Below, piece by piece: positions 53,623 through 64,000 of a stretch of 64,000 bases of DNA. Origin of the DNA: Kuschelorhynchus macadamiae (lineage: Eukaryota > Arthropoda > Insecta > Coleoptera > Curculionidae); the NCBI GenBank assembly GCA_030620095.1, contig JAUTXW010000136.1, positions 930,001 to 994,000 on the forward strand, written 5' to 3'. Position 1 is the first letter of the stretch. Each line of letters begins with the position of its first letter. The position numbers were made by a program, and so were the translations under genes. The notes beneath the pieces were generated by a model that did not search any database, was not told where the DNA came from, and saw nothing but the letters and a program-made list of their open reading frames with translations.

Positions 53623-54673
53623 TACAGGGTGTTCATAATGATATGCGTATATGTAAAGGTGCGATTCTACAAGGACTATTAATGATAGTTTGCTTTATAA
53701 ACCATGGTCCAAAAATATTCCGTTACGTAAATACGAGATGTTAAAATTAAAAAAAAGGAATTTGATTAATATTTTCGAAACCGTTTGAGATATTTCAGTT
53801 CGTAGTAACATTTACACTAGTATATAGTTATCACCAGAAGTATCCCAATCGTGTTCTGCAAGATAGTCAAACCTTTTTTAATATTTGTCGTCATCTTGCT
53901 GAAACTGGTAGTGTCCGGAAAAGGGGCATCTAAAGGTAGACCTCGAAATGTAAGAACACCTGAAATTGAGGAAGCGGTGCTGCAAAAGTCGAAGAACCTC
54001 CTGAAACGAGTATGAGGAAGATCGCTAGAAACTTGAGTATTTACCACCAAATTATGTGGAGAATTTCATTTCCTATATCCGTACCATATTTTGAGAGTAC
54101 AGGCATTATTCCCAGAGATTTTCCAAAGCGTGTGACCTTTTGTCAGTGGTATCTTCATAATGTTGAGTAAAATCCGCAATTTAACATACGAGAGGCTAAT
54201 TCTTCAAGAAATTCAATTCAAAATTTCCACAGCAATCACTTGTGGGCGGATGAAAATCCCTGTGCCAACATCAATTTTTGGTTAACATATGGGGAGGAAT
54301 CATCGGTAACCACTTTAATGGACCATTCTTACCGGACGACTTGTTTGATAATCTTACCGCAATTTTATTCAAGAATAATCGCCTTTGCTGCTTGAGGATG
54401 TTCCGATAGCAATAAGAAATTAAATGTGGTACATTCACGATACATTTTAGGGTAATGGTTCGCGATTATTTACAAACTGTTTATTAATATTGTTGGATTG
54501 CTCACGGGGGACATCAAGAATGGCCACCAAGGTTCCCCGACCTCAATAGCTTAGATTTTTTATGGGGCCATTTTAAGACGCTAGTGTTCACAAGTCAATT
54601 AGAAGGAGGGCGGGAATAGCGGCCATAGTTTATAAAGCAAACTATCATTAATATTCCATCTAGAAGCACCCTC
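53623..54673 (+). pseudogene. Mariner-like element in the spacer of the large foldback
   Basis: TIR regions TACAGGGTGTTCATAATGAT (53623) with TTAATGATAGTTTGCTTTAT (about 53675), and ATAAAGCAAACTATCATTAA then GAAGCACCCTCTATA (to ~54673). Transposase text across frames: HLAETGSVRKRG, KGRPRNVRTPEIEEAVLQK, FPKRVTFCQWYLHNV, WADENPCANINFW, and PPRFPDLNSLDFLWGHFKTL. No intact catalytic core; decayed. Confidence 0.72.
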
Positions 54674-55878
54674 TATAAATTTGGTACTCGCGGGAAAATT
54701 GGATTTTTGTTTTAGTACCGAGCGTCGCAAATTTATTATATTGGTTAATGCGAAATCAAGGATATTCTCACACATCAATGTTTTAAAAAAATACGAATCC
54801 CAGTTCCGGTGTACGTTGCAAACTGTTTTAATTAATTAATATAAACGCATATCCGACATAGCATAGGTCAAACGTAATTACAAGAACAGAATCCGTATTG
54901 GCTATTGAAATTAATTTCATGCCTCTAGGAGTATATTAAATCTATTGCGATTAGTGACTTTAAAATATGCTTTCATTCCTAGTAATTTTTACCTCGATAT
55001 GATTATTATAGTATGGCAACCAACATTGGACTATCGCATACTATAATTTGCTTAAATATACATTTTTCTGATATAATTTATAGTTTTTCATTATATCGAA
55101 ATTAAAATTAAGTAGTTCTGGTTACGTTATGTTCTGTTATGTCTTAATAACTTAAATATTATACGTAATTAATTGGAACACTATTAGACTGAATAAACTT
55201 TAACCCGGAGAAAAAAATAAAAATTCTAGGTATTCAAGGAAATATAAAAATCGGTAAATTTCCTTTACCCTGGGACTTCCGTGGTTATGAATCTTTCCTT
55301 CTATTACGAATAGTGGAGTGTCACCCATATTAGGTCGGCAGTCAGTCATTTTCAAACTTTTATGTGTCTTTTCAAACATTAACTTTCGGCACCGTTTTGT
55401 TCCACCGTATTGTATTCCTACCAATATTTTAGCAATTACTAGTTATCCCATATTTGATTTTTGGGTATAATATAAAATAAATTAGTAGTTTTTACTTTGT
55501 CACACACCGTCATTTTGTTCCGTCATATTGTATTCCTACCAGTTTATCTCTCTATCACATTTAATTTTTCTACAAAATTTAAAGTCAATTGAATACGATT
55601 TTTTTAAACATTTTATTTGGCCGCTATTTTGTTTGGCCATATTCAATCGTACCACTCATTATCTCTATATCACGCATATTGCTTGCAGAAAATTTGAAAT
55701 TAATCTATGTAAGTATTGTTTTTCAGGCTGATTTTTTAAATAATTTATTAGCCCGCCATTTTGTTTTGATATCTTGGATTCATACCAAAATGTTACCAGT
55801 TCATTCCTATGTTACACTTGATTTTTGTGCAGAAGTTGAGGTAAATTGGATATTTAGTTTCTTAGTAATACTTTTTTA

Positions 55879-58623
55879 AAAGTGCGGGATACGAAAGAAA
55901 ACCGGGCGGTCCTTAAAATAAAGGTTCATAGTCTTAAGTAAGAGGAAAAGTAAAATTCGTGTACGCAAATAAATTTTATGTTATTTTATTTGTTGTAATA
56001 GTTTGCCGCTTCACCTATAAAGTGCGCCAGCTAAGCGGTACGGAAAATTAATCGAGGATTTAGTCAATTTCGCACTGGTCCACTTGTAATTGGGATGTGC
56101 CTAGAGTCTCCATGCACTTGCCGCTAGAAGGTTCTAGCTAATTCCACTAGCGCCTATACATTTCGAGCATTTGTTTTCATTTCTATATAAATGCGTTGCG
56201 TTGAATTTGAATTATTATTTCGAAGTAACTATGGCGAGCAAAAGAGGAAAAACAATTCGAAGCGGTGCACGTGAAATTATTGTGAGCGTTATAGAGGCCT
56301 ATACTAGAGAAGCTGAAAAGTTAGTTTGACTATTCCAATTCAAAATCGAACAGAACGCGCTGCATTTTACATTGGTGTTTCGGAAAGTAGTGTAAGAAAA
56401 AATCAAAGAGAACACAATGATCGCTCATGTTCTACTTCACCTTTAAAATCTCCTGGTAAAAAAGACCCCGATTATCAAACAAAGATAAAATTGACGATGG
56501 TGATTTTCAAGTAATTCGACGAACAATAGAGGATTTTTATATAAACTTGAAGAAGGGTCCGATCTGCAAACCCCTACTTCGTGCTGTAAAGAACAAAATA
56601 GATTTTCCGTACGGGTATAAAACTTTAAATCGACTTTTACGATCAAATGGTTTTGTTTGGCGCAAGTGCCAAAATAAACGAAAATTGCTCATTGAGGGAC
56701 CAAATATTTTCCACAGGCGGGTGAAATATCTGTCAACTGTAAGCAAAAAGGACGCAATATTGTGTATCTAGACGAAACCTGGGTAGATAATGATATGACA
56801 GTGAAAAAATGCTGGCAAATTGAAAGTGTTACATATTTACATAAATAATTTGAAAAGTGGTTCCCCCCAAATCAATCGTGATAATGGATAATGTGTCTTA
56901 TCATTCTCACGTAGAAGATAAAGTGCCAACTAAATACTCTACAAAAGCTCATATGATATCATGGCTTGAATCGAACAATCTTGTATGTGATCCAACATGG
57001 AGAAAATATCAATTATATGAAGTAATATCAGCCAACAAGCCTAGAGAAAAAAGGTATAAAATTGACGGTCTTTTACGTAACCTCGGTTATACACCTTTAA
57101 TGCTGCCTCCATACATGTGCGACCTCAACCCTATTGAACTTGAATGGGCAGGAATAAACAAATATATTCGAGAGCGCAAGATTGGTGAACTTTCAATTAG
57201 AGATTTAAATAAAATAACATTAGAAGCGATTGACTCAATATCGGCTGAAAAGTGGAAATCGTATATTAAATATGTTCGTTCTATTGAAGATAAAATTCTG
57301 GGAAGTAGATGGCAAAATTGAAACGGTTATTGATGATTTACTGGGATCTTCAAGTAGTGACGACGAAACCTCATCATTTTCAGAAGAAGACAACGATTTA
57401 GAAGGAATCATTAGAATCAGCCGTCAACCTCAAAAATGGCTTAGTTATTTTTTCATATATTTTGTAAAATTGTTCATGAAGTAGCTTTCAATAAACTGCT
57501 TCAAAATAATTAATTTTCTGTTCAATACCGAGTGTCAAAAAATATCTAATATTGCAATTAATATTTGAAAAACTACAGAACTCATATTTTTCCAAAATTA
57601 ACACATCAATATAGTTATAGTAGGGGAGCCAGCACTGATTCTAGTGAACAAGATTTATCAACATTTTAACTTATGCAGTTCGACTTTAGGCTATTCGGGT
57701 ATGCCAAAAGTAGCCGTTTGTCTATGTCTGTCATATTACTTTGTACAGGGGGCGTCACTGTGAAGTACTATACAGGGCGTTTCCTAATTGCATGCTTTAT
57801 GCATAAAAGGGCATTGTTTATTAAGAATCAATTTTTGAAATTTCTACCAGTGGCGTGCATATGTAATTAACCTGAATAAATCCGTATGCTCCTTAATGCA
57901 TAGAAGACGTGTATCAAATTTCATGCAGTTATCTACAATAGCATAAGAATTGGGATGAAAAAAAATGTTTCCTTTTTAAACTTTACCATCCTGTATCTCA
58001 AAAGTTAAGACTTTAAGGACATAAAAATACCCCCTTTAACATCAGCACACAATTAGGAAACGCCCTGTATAGTACTTCACAATGACGGCCCCTGTATAAA
58101 GTAATATGACAAACGGAGACAGACGGCCATTTTAGGCATACCCGAGTAGCCCAAAGTCGAACTGCATAAATTAAAATTTTGATAAATCTCGTTCACTGGA
58201 TCTGATGCTGGCTGCCCTTGTAAAATCTGGACATGTAAATCGTGTATCACTATACTGGGTTGTCCAATAATAGTGGACGTAGGCAGTAGCCCGGGAACCG
58301 TTAATGACAGAACTCAAGAAAAAATATATTTATAGGTAAATCGATCAAGAAAAATCAAAATTAAATTATTTTAAAATTCGAAAGTTCGCCGTTTTTGCAA
58401 CACAAAAGAGATATAGAAGTGCGGTACACGAAAGAAAACAGACAAATATAGATAAAGGTTCATTAAGCATAGTTACATTTTTTAATTATCTGAAGTGCGT
58501 ATAGTCAAAAAGGAGTGCCATATTATTTAAAGAACGACGGGATACCACTGGCTTAAAGAGATTTCTTGGCCGACCTTCCTAAACCGATTGACTCCGCCCG
58601 GTTTTCTTTCGTGTCCCGCACTT
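55879..58623 (+). mobile_element. DD82E-type IS630-Tc1-mariner element, copy 2 (both ends)
   Basis: TIR AAAGTGCGGGATACGAAAGA (left) and TCTTTCGTGTCCCGCACTT (right), with AAACCGGGCGG / CCGCCCGGTTT inside. TA flanks (55877-55878, 58624-58625). Besides the transposase it contains a 3' foldback: 57621-57795 against 58055-58225 (CAGGGGGCGTCACTGTGAAG / CTTCACAATGACGGCCCCTG, AATTAGGAAACGCCCTGTAT / ATACAGGGCGTTTCCTAATT). The same foldback is in copy 1, so it is part of the family or travelled with it. Confidence 0.88.
56231..57480 (+). pseudogene. DD82E-type transposase, frameshifted
   Basis: ATG at 56231 (MASKRGKTIRSGAREIIVSV). Further: KKGPICKPLLRAVKNKIDFP, RLLRSNGFVWRKCQNKRKLL, VYLDETWVDNDMT (D1, ~56760), KSIVIMDNVSYHSHVED (D2, ~56870), LPPYMCDLNPIELEWAG (E, ~57110). 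I count 82 residues between D2 and E. Acidic Ser tail SSSSDDETSSFSEED. All catalytic residues present but frames break near 56325, 56510, 56770, 56850 and 57290. Assignment to the group I know as DD82E (Sailor) is from memory and the spacing. Confidence 0.83.
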
Positions 58624-58945
58624 TAACGTTTCACTAGGCCGCTATCTTGTTCGGCCATACTAGCGTTTTATCATAATATTATCAGGTCAGCCCCATATAA
58701 CCCGTAATGTTAGACCAAAATTTGAAGTCAATTGGGTGAATAGTTTTTAAGCTATGACCAGAACTGACAGACCGACTAAAAGACAGATAGACCGACGGAA
58801 TTGATAAAACATGTACTTTTTGGCATCTAGGGCCGTTAAAAGGTTAAAATATGGTATTTTTCACGATGTGACCGCCATTTTGAATTCGTACCACAATTTT
58901 GCCAGTTCACCTCTACACCATCTACATATTTAAAACACTAACGGT

Positions 58946-59087
58946 CGGTTGCAGAAAGCTCATTTAAAGTTTAGAATGTTTAACGGAATGTCAAATTTGA
59001 CAGCGATTTCCTAGATTTCTATAAGCAGCTTGTTAAATCCAAAAATTCGGTTAATATTCTAAACCTCAATTAAGTTTTGTGCAACCG
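58946..59087. mobile_element. 142 bp MITE
   Basis: CGGTTGCAGAAAGCTCATTT at the left against GTTTTGTGCAACCG at the right; arms ~42 bp include AAAGTTTAGAATGTTTAACGG / TTCGGTTAATATTCTAAACC. Non-coding. Confidence 0.72.
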
Positions 59088-59206
59088 GCTGTCCGCCAGA
59101 TTTTTCATGTGCGAGAGTAGTACTGCACCGATTTATATGTTTTTTTTTAATGATCGTCTGGTGATCGAAACCTTTCAACACTATTTTTTGTATTGTAAAT
59201 GTACGC

Positions 59207-59650
59207 AGGGTGTTTAAAAAAATCGGGTCACTGATTAATCACGATGCTCAATCCGCTTGACGTAAAAAGCTGCATTTTGGCCCACAGGTTGATAGTAGGT
59301 TGCAGATGCTTGATAAGTAGGGATTTTTCAAAACTCAAATTTCGAGGGAGTAAAACCGACCCTTAAATATTACATTTTTTATTTAATAAACGGTTGGCTT
59401 TTTGGAAAAAAGCTTAAACCCATATATTTTATTTAATTATTTTACATATTTTAAATTTTTTTAAAAATGTATACAGGATGGTTCAATAAATCAGGTCACT
59501 GATTAATCACGATTATAATAAATTTTGGCATACAGGTTGATTGTAGGATGTGAAGGTTCAATAAAAAGAATTTTTTTAAAAATCAAATTTCAAGGAGTTG
59601 AAAGAGCCCTTTAAATATTGCCATATTTTTTGTTTAAAAAAACACTTGAA
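59207..59650. repeat. Tandem pair of ~265 bp repeats
   Basis: Both copies open GCAGGGTGTTTAAAA / ACAGGATGGTTCAATAAA, then share GGTCACTGATTAATCACGAT, ACAGGTTGAT-GTAGG, AATCAAATTTCAAGGAGT / ACTCAAATTTCGAGGGAGT and the CCCTTTAAATATT box. The second copy is ~90 bp shorter. The first unit begins with a mariner-like terminus, so these may be two MITE halves. Confidence 0.7.
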
Positions 59651-59896
59651 TAATAAGGCCATTTATGTACCGGGTGATCTCTTATATTTTGCACCCCACC
59701 ATATCTCCGTTATTTATGAAGGTAGCAAAAAACTTTAAATACAAAAGTTTTAGGGATTTTACAGAATTTTTATAATATATCAGAAAAACAATTGAGCATA
59801 CAAAATCAGAATTATTTACCAAAATGTTGGTTTTTCTTATGGAACACCCTGTATATTAATTTTTATTTTCAAAGAAAATTTTATGCCGATTTCATA

Positions 59897-61885
59897 TACA
59901 GTGTGTCCCGCTTTTCATGAATACACGCTAACACCTTAGTTATTATTAATGCGATTTGATTCAAATTTGGGTGGTGATTGTATGTTAGAAAGTCAAGTAT
60001 AAGTATGAAGTATTTGTCATATTGAATATTTTTATTTACCATTGGCGTGCGGTGTTGAGAGATAAAAAGGGGTTGATTTTTCGGAAAAATGATATTAGGG
60101 CTTATTCTAGATGATTTCCTCTATCAGATTTAGAATCAGCATACCCAAGAACCTCTTAATTCGTATTTTCAAAATCTCAAGTGCTTATTTTAGCAGAAAA
60201 AGAATTATTTAAGTCAATTTTCGAGTTGTTTATTTCTAACTGCGATAACAAAATTACAAATTACAATATTTTAAATTCTGGTATTTTCAACATAACTACC
60301 TTCTAACACAATACACTTTTCATAGTATTTTCAATATTTCTACTTTCCAAAAAAAAATGTCAAAGGTCCAAATTACTTTTGCAATTACCAGAATACACCT
60401 GAAAATTATTAATTTCGTTGGAAAGGTTTTGTGTTACTCTTGAGCACATTAATCAAAGTGTTACTTAACTCTTAATAATTATCAATAAAATAGCACAAAA
60501 TCGAAGAGTAATTCTTACAATTGGAGATAAAGTGGAAATTATCCGCTTATTTGGTGATGATGAACGATCTACGCGTGAGGTTGCTCGAATATTCGATCAA
60601 CGGTATCATGATCGAGCATCAATTTCTCACGATACCATTGCCAAAATTAACAGGATGTTCGCAAGGACTGGAGCGGTTTTTAAGACAACGGTTTCAAGAA
60701 GGTATAATTTGAATTAAAGACACTATCCAGACGACGAACGTACGGCAGAATTTAGAAACAACCCAAAAGGTAGCATAAGGGCAGTTACGAAGACACTGAA
60801 TTTAACCAAAAATAAAGTGTGGAGATGTTTGAAACCAAAATTTCTACATACTCTATTAGATGGTAATTTTGAACGCCGGTTTAAGTTTTGCTTATGGTTG
60901 CAAGGCAAGTTAACGACAGACTTTTTTTAAAGAATATAATGTTTACTGACGAGGCAACGTTTACGACAGACGGTGTGATATCTAGCCAAAATTGTAGGTT
61001 TTGGGCAACCGAAAATCCCAACTAGGTAATAAATTGTAAAAACCAATACAGTGAAAAAGTAAACGTGTGGTATGGCATATTCAACAAGCGAATTGTTGGT
61101 CGTTTTTTCCTGGATAACCTGAACGGAGAAAGTTTTCTACATTTTTTACAAAATGATTTTCATGATTTTCTCATGGAATTGCCTTTAGCGCAAAGACAGA
61201 ACTTATATTTTCAATTAGATGGTGCCCCCGCACATAATTCTTTAACCGTTCGAAACTTTTTAAATGCAATTTTCCCAATGAAATGGATAGGTAGAAATAG
61301 TCCTTTAGAAACATCGCCTCCCAGATCGCCGGATATTACCTCTTGTACTTTTTTCTGTGGGGGCATTTAAAAAATAAAGTGTATGCTACTCGGCCGCGTA
61401 ATAGAGAGCAACTTTTCGTTAAAATTAGGCAAGCGTTTCAGGAAATTACCCGCCCAAATTTTACCAAAATTGAATGGACGGGTAAGAAGAATTGTTGAAA
61501 AGTGTATTGTGTTAGAAGGTAGTTATGTTGAAAAGACTAGAATTTAAAATAATGTAATTTGTAATTTTGTTATCGCAGTTAGAAATAAACAACTTATAAA
61601 AAAATTGACTTAAATCATTTTTTTTCTGCTAAAATAAGCTCTTGAGATTTTGAAAATACGAATTAAGGAGTTCTTGGGTATGCTGACTCTAAATCTGATA
61701 GAGAAAATAATCTAAAATAAGCCCTAATATCATTTTTCCGAAAAATCAACCCCTTTTTACATCTCAACACCGCACGCCAATGTTAAATAAAAATATTCAA
61801 TATGCCAAATACTTCAGTATTTTATTTATTATTTTTTTCACATACAATCACCACCCAAATTTGAATCAAACACATTATTAATAAT
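59897..61885 (+). mobile_element. Inner mariner-like element with ~390 bp TIRs
   Basis: Left arm from ACAGTGTGTCCCGCTTTTC; arms match at TTGAATCAAATTTG-type / CAAATTTGAATCAAA, CGTGCGGTGTTGAGA / TCTCAACACCGCACGC, AATTCGTATTTTCAAAATCTC / GAGATTTTGAAAATACGAATT and CTAACACAATACACTTTTCAT / ATGAAAAGTGTATTGTGTTAG. The right arm lacks the outermost ~45 bp; a (TAA)n run (61877-61899) sits there instead. Confidence 0.85.
60487..61546 (+). pseudogene. Mariner-like transposase of the inner element
   Basis: TIGDKVEIIRLFGDDERSTR and IFDQRYHDRASISHDTIAKI (DNA-binding), RRFKFCLWLQ, IMFTDEATFTTDGVISSQNC (D1), VNVWYGIFNKRIVGRFFLDN, YFQLDGAPAHNSLTVRNFLN (D2), FPMKWIGRNSPLE, RSPDITSCTFFCGG where the expected PLD reads SCT, so D3 is lost. 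Stops and frameshifts near 60718, 60928, 61024 and 61320. The last ~16 residues (CIVLEGSYVEKTRI, stop at 61546) lie inside the TIR arm. Confidence 0.85.
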
Positions 61886-62065
61886 AATAATAATAATGAA
61901 AGACTTGGTCAATAATTGCAAAAATAAAAAATATATCTAGTTGTCTTATAATTTGCTTATGTTAAAAAATAATACAAATTCATCAGTTTTATAAAATTAT
62001 GTTTAGAATTTAGAGGTTCGAATAAAATAACGTATGAGATAGTGGGAAAAATATAGTTATATAAT
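61886..62065. other. Remainder of outer mariner (3' side), with (TAA)n
   Basis: AT-rich; contains a (TAA)n tract and the downstream side of the - strand transposase. No additional feature. Confidence 0.4.
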
Positions 62066-62860
62066 CTAGAGTCCGTAATGTCCTCCATTTGCCTCTACAG
62101 TCTTTTGATATCCTATTATTAATTTTTCAGTGCTGTTTGTTATCCACTCTGGGTTTTCATTATTTATTTTATTTATCTCGTAGGGTATCCGTTCTTGTAT
62201 TTGAATTACCTTTTGGCTGGATTTAAAATAGATTTTATGTTTTAAAGTTCCGCAAAGAAAGGTATCCAAAGACATCAAATCAGGGCTATTCGAAGGCCAT
62301 AATATAGGTCCATATCTACCTATCCACAATTGATAATTCGTATTAAGCTACTCAGTTATTATAGCAACATTGTGCGGGGGAGCTCCATCTTGTTGCCAAA
62401 TTAGTGAGTTAGCCGCGATCAACGGTAACGTGTCTAAATGGTTTTCAACTTGATGCAGAAGTTCCATATAAGATGCGCCTGTCAGGTGGTTTTGGTAAAA
62501 TATAGGACCAATAATCTTGTTTTAGTATGCCGTACCAGACAGATAAAGAACGCCTTCCGGATCTTTTAATTTCCAAAATATTGTGAGAATTCGCATCGGC
62601 CCAAAAATGCAAATTTTTCCGGTTAGGTGACCCTGAGGTGCATAATGCCGACTCATCGGTCCATACAATTTTTGAAAACAAATTTGGGTCCTAATCTAGC
62701 CTCTCCATCATATCTCTGCAAAAAAATAGTCTCCTTGCTTCATCATCTTCATTTAAGGGTTGATGTCGATGGTATTTATATAGATACATATGATATTTTT
62801 TTACCGTTTTATGCATTTTGCAGTAGGATTTGTCTAAGTCTCGCATAGTTTATTTTTCTA
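62066..62860 (-). pseudogene. Mariner-like transposase of the outer element
   Basis: - strand: YLYKYHRHQPLNEDDEARRL (~62770), SKIVWTDESALCTSGSPNRK (D1), NLHFWADANSHNI, LSVWYGILKQDYW, IWQQDGAPPHNVAIITE (D2), WIGRYGPILWPSNSPDLMSL then D (D3). D2-D3 spacing is about 40 by my count, near the DD41D pattern. Broken by a frameshift near 62470-62460 and a stop in the D2-D3 stretch. N-terminal DNA-binding domain lost. Confidence 0.85.
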
Positions 62861-63289
62861 TCTAAGCCTAGTAGATATTTTTTTATTTTTGCAGTTATTG
62901 ACCTAATTCTTCAAAATAAACAGTATAAACCATACATATATCAAATCGGCATAAAATTTTCTTTTAAAATAAAAATTAATATACACGGTGTTCCATAAGT
63001 AAAAAGAACGTTTTGATAAAAAAGTCTGATTTTTTATGCTCAATTGTTTTTTCTGATATCATATTATAAAAATTCTGTAAAAACCCTTAACCTTTTGTAT
63101 TTATTTATTTAAGGTTTTTTGCTATAAATAACAGAGATACGGGGGGAGGGGGTGCAAAATATAAGAGATCACCCGGTACCTCTTCAAATCCCTTTCGTCA
63201 TCGCCATACGCAAACGAAGTCGTGGGTACTCGCTAGTAATTAATTATTGCACAACATTAAGTATAGTTTTTTAGGTTGAATTTTTAAAT

Positions 63290-63830
63290 ATTTTATTCAC
63301 AAAATGGCGGCTTAATAAAATATTTAAAAAACTATTTATTAGATTGATTTCAAAATTTGTGCAAGAAGTAAGTGTAATGTAGAGATGAGCTGGTAAAACT
63401 GTGGTATGAATTCAAGATACCAGAACAAAATAGCGGCCAAATAAAATGTTTGTCATCGGAAAAAAAATTGCCCTCCAAGGTTTTACAAAACTTTAGGTTT
63501 TAGCATTTCTAGATGCCAAAAAAACATGTTTTCTCAATTCCGTCGGGCTGTCTGTCGGTTCTATCTGTTTGCGGCATTGCTAAAAAACTACCTACCAGAC
63601 TGACTATAAATTTTGGACAGAAATTAAGGGACTTATGGGGATGACCTTATAACATTTTGTTAGATATCCAATGTGGCTGAACAAAATGGCGGCCTGGTGA
63701 AATGTTAAAAAAAAGGTTTGAAAAGACAGTATATGTATATACATATGTCACTAAATGACTATGCGGAACTAACGTGCTTCACTATACGTAATAAAAGGAA
63801 AGATTCATAAGGAGGGAAGTTTATCGAATT
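63290..63830 (+). repeat. FBS family, isolated arm
   Basis: Same order of boxes as the left arm of the large foldback: AAAATGGCGGCTTAATAAAA, GAGATGAGCTGGTAAAAC, TCAATTCCGTCGGGCTGTCT, ACAAAATGGCGGCCTGGTGA, TTTGAAAAGACAGTATATG, then AAGGAAAGATTCATAAGGAG and a TTATCGAATTTTT edge. No inverted partner is visible before the window ends at 64000. Confidence 0.82.
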
Positions 63831-64000
63831 TTTTTAAAAATATTTATACTTGTGAAATATTCCCAACAATTCCAAGAAAGGGTTCTAGTGTTAATTGTCT
63901 ACATTTTGTGTCACTCTTTTATTTAAGATATTTCATTTGATAAAGCCACAATGTTGTCAGTTTTATTTCGGAGTTTCTGCATCCTCGTGATTTGTGGACT
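63831..64000. other. Unassigned window end
   Basis: Likely interior or flank of the FBS copy at 63290-63830; nothing recognised. Confidence 0.3.

Larger units (their letters stand above)
48825..58930. mobile_element. Very large foldback with subrepeat arms (family FBS)
   Basis: Left arm 48825-53505 (+ orientation) and right arm 55244-58930 (inverted) align unit for unit, with ~1.74 kb between. Each arm is a chain of diverged ~140 bp subrepeats; each unit carries an ACTGGTAACATTTTG-like link, a (G)AATCCAAGATGG box, ACAAAATGGCGGCC and AATAAAATGTTT. Once per arm a longer unit carries GCGTCCCTAGATGCCAAAAA and TCAATTCCGTCGGTCTGTCT. The inner edges are GGAAATTTACCGATTTTT (53488) and AAAATCGGTAAATTTCCTTT (55249). 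The left arm is interrupted by a PIF/Harbinger element, the right by a DD82E element; in each case the other arm shows the empty site. 'FBS' is my label. Confidence 0.82.
59670..63176 (-). mobile_element. Outer mariner-like element (~230 bp TIRs) holding an inner mariner
   Basis: TACCGGGTGATCTCTTATAT (59668) against ATATAAGAGATCACCCGGTA (to 63178), TA flanks. Arms reach 59898 and 62938 (TTTATGCCGATTT / AAATCGGCATAAA). Its own transposase is 62066-62860 on the - strand. The + strand element 59897-61885 is inserted at the inner edge of the left arm. Confidence 0.85.

Overview
This window looks like nuclear DNA of an insect, most likely a beetle with a large repeat-rich genome; the order-level guess is inference. 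Support for it: short spliced host genes, about 30 percent GC, a crowd of IS630-Tc1-mariner, pogo, hAT, PIF/Harbinger and non-LTR elements, long (TA)n runs, and Dong-like retrotransposons sitting in TAA repeats. I see no bacterial operons, no CRISPR array, and no rRNA or tRNA gene.

Two host genes can be defended. (1) THOC7 (THO mRNA-export complex subunit) on the + strand: its large last coding exon is 7656-8260; the tiny first exon is not visible. (2) An MFSD6-type major facilitator on the - strand, from 47740 down to 29774. Six coding exons join with matching GT/AG sites and phases into one 743-residue frame. Its introns are packed with transposons.

Layout. 1-2130: broken non-LTR reverse transcriptase pieces. 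2226-6490: five tandem copies of a ~0.8 kb unit, one holding a GC-rich insert and one scrambled. 7656-8260: THOC7. 8.6-9.8 kb: a decayed foldback and short repeats. 10.7-16.2 kb: a - strand CR1/Jockey-like element with a fused double RT, split by a 2.5 kb pogo element. 16.8-19.2 kb: a pair of ~0.33 kb repeats. 20.26-25.22 kb: a mariner-like element that swallowed two non-LTR fragments. 26.4-28.0 kb: a ~1.6 kb palindrome. 28.6-29.75 kb: a second foldback directly behind the MFS stop codon. 29.8-47.8 kb: the MFS gene, whose introns hold a non-LTR piece, a hAT, two mariners, a DD82E element and two Dong-like elements. 48.8-58.9 kb: one very large foldback whose arms are arrays of ~140 bp subrepeats; the left arm is interrupted by a PIF/Harbinger element (itself holding a hAT), the right arm by a second DD82E element. 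59.7-63.2 kb: a mariner inside a mariner. 63.3-63.8 kb: another arm of the large foldback family.

The best candidate for something not previously described is the subrepeat-armed foldback family. Next are a foldback in the probable 3' UTR of the MFS gene and a DD82E transposon that carries its own foldback. Several insertions can be proven inside the window because an unoccupied copy of the target lies elsewhere in it. Nothing here looks like a coordinated new biochemical system; the novelty is in transposon architecture.
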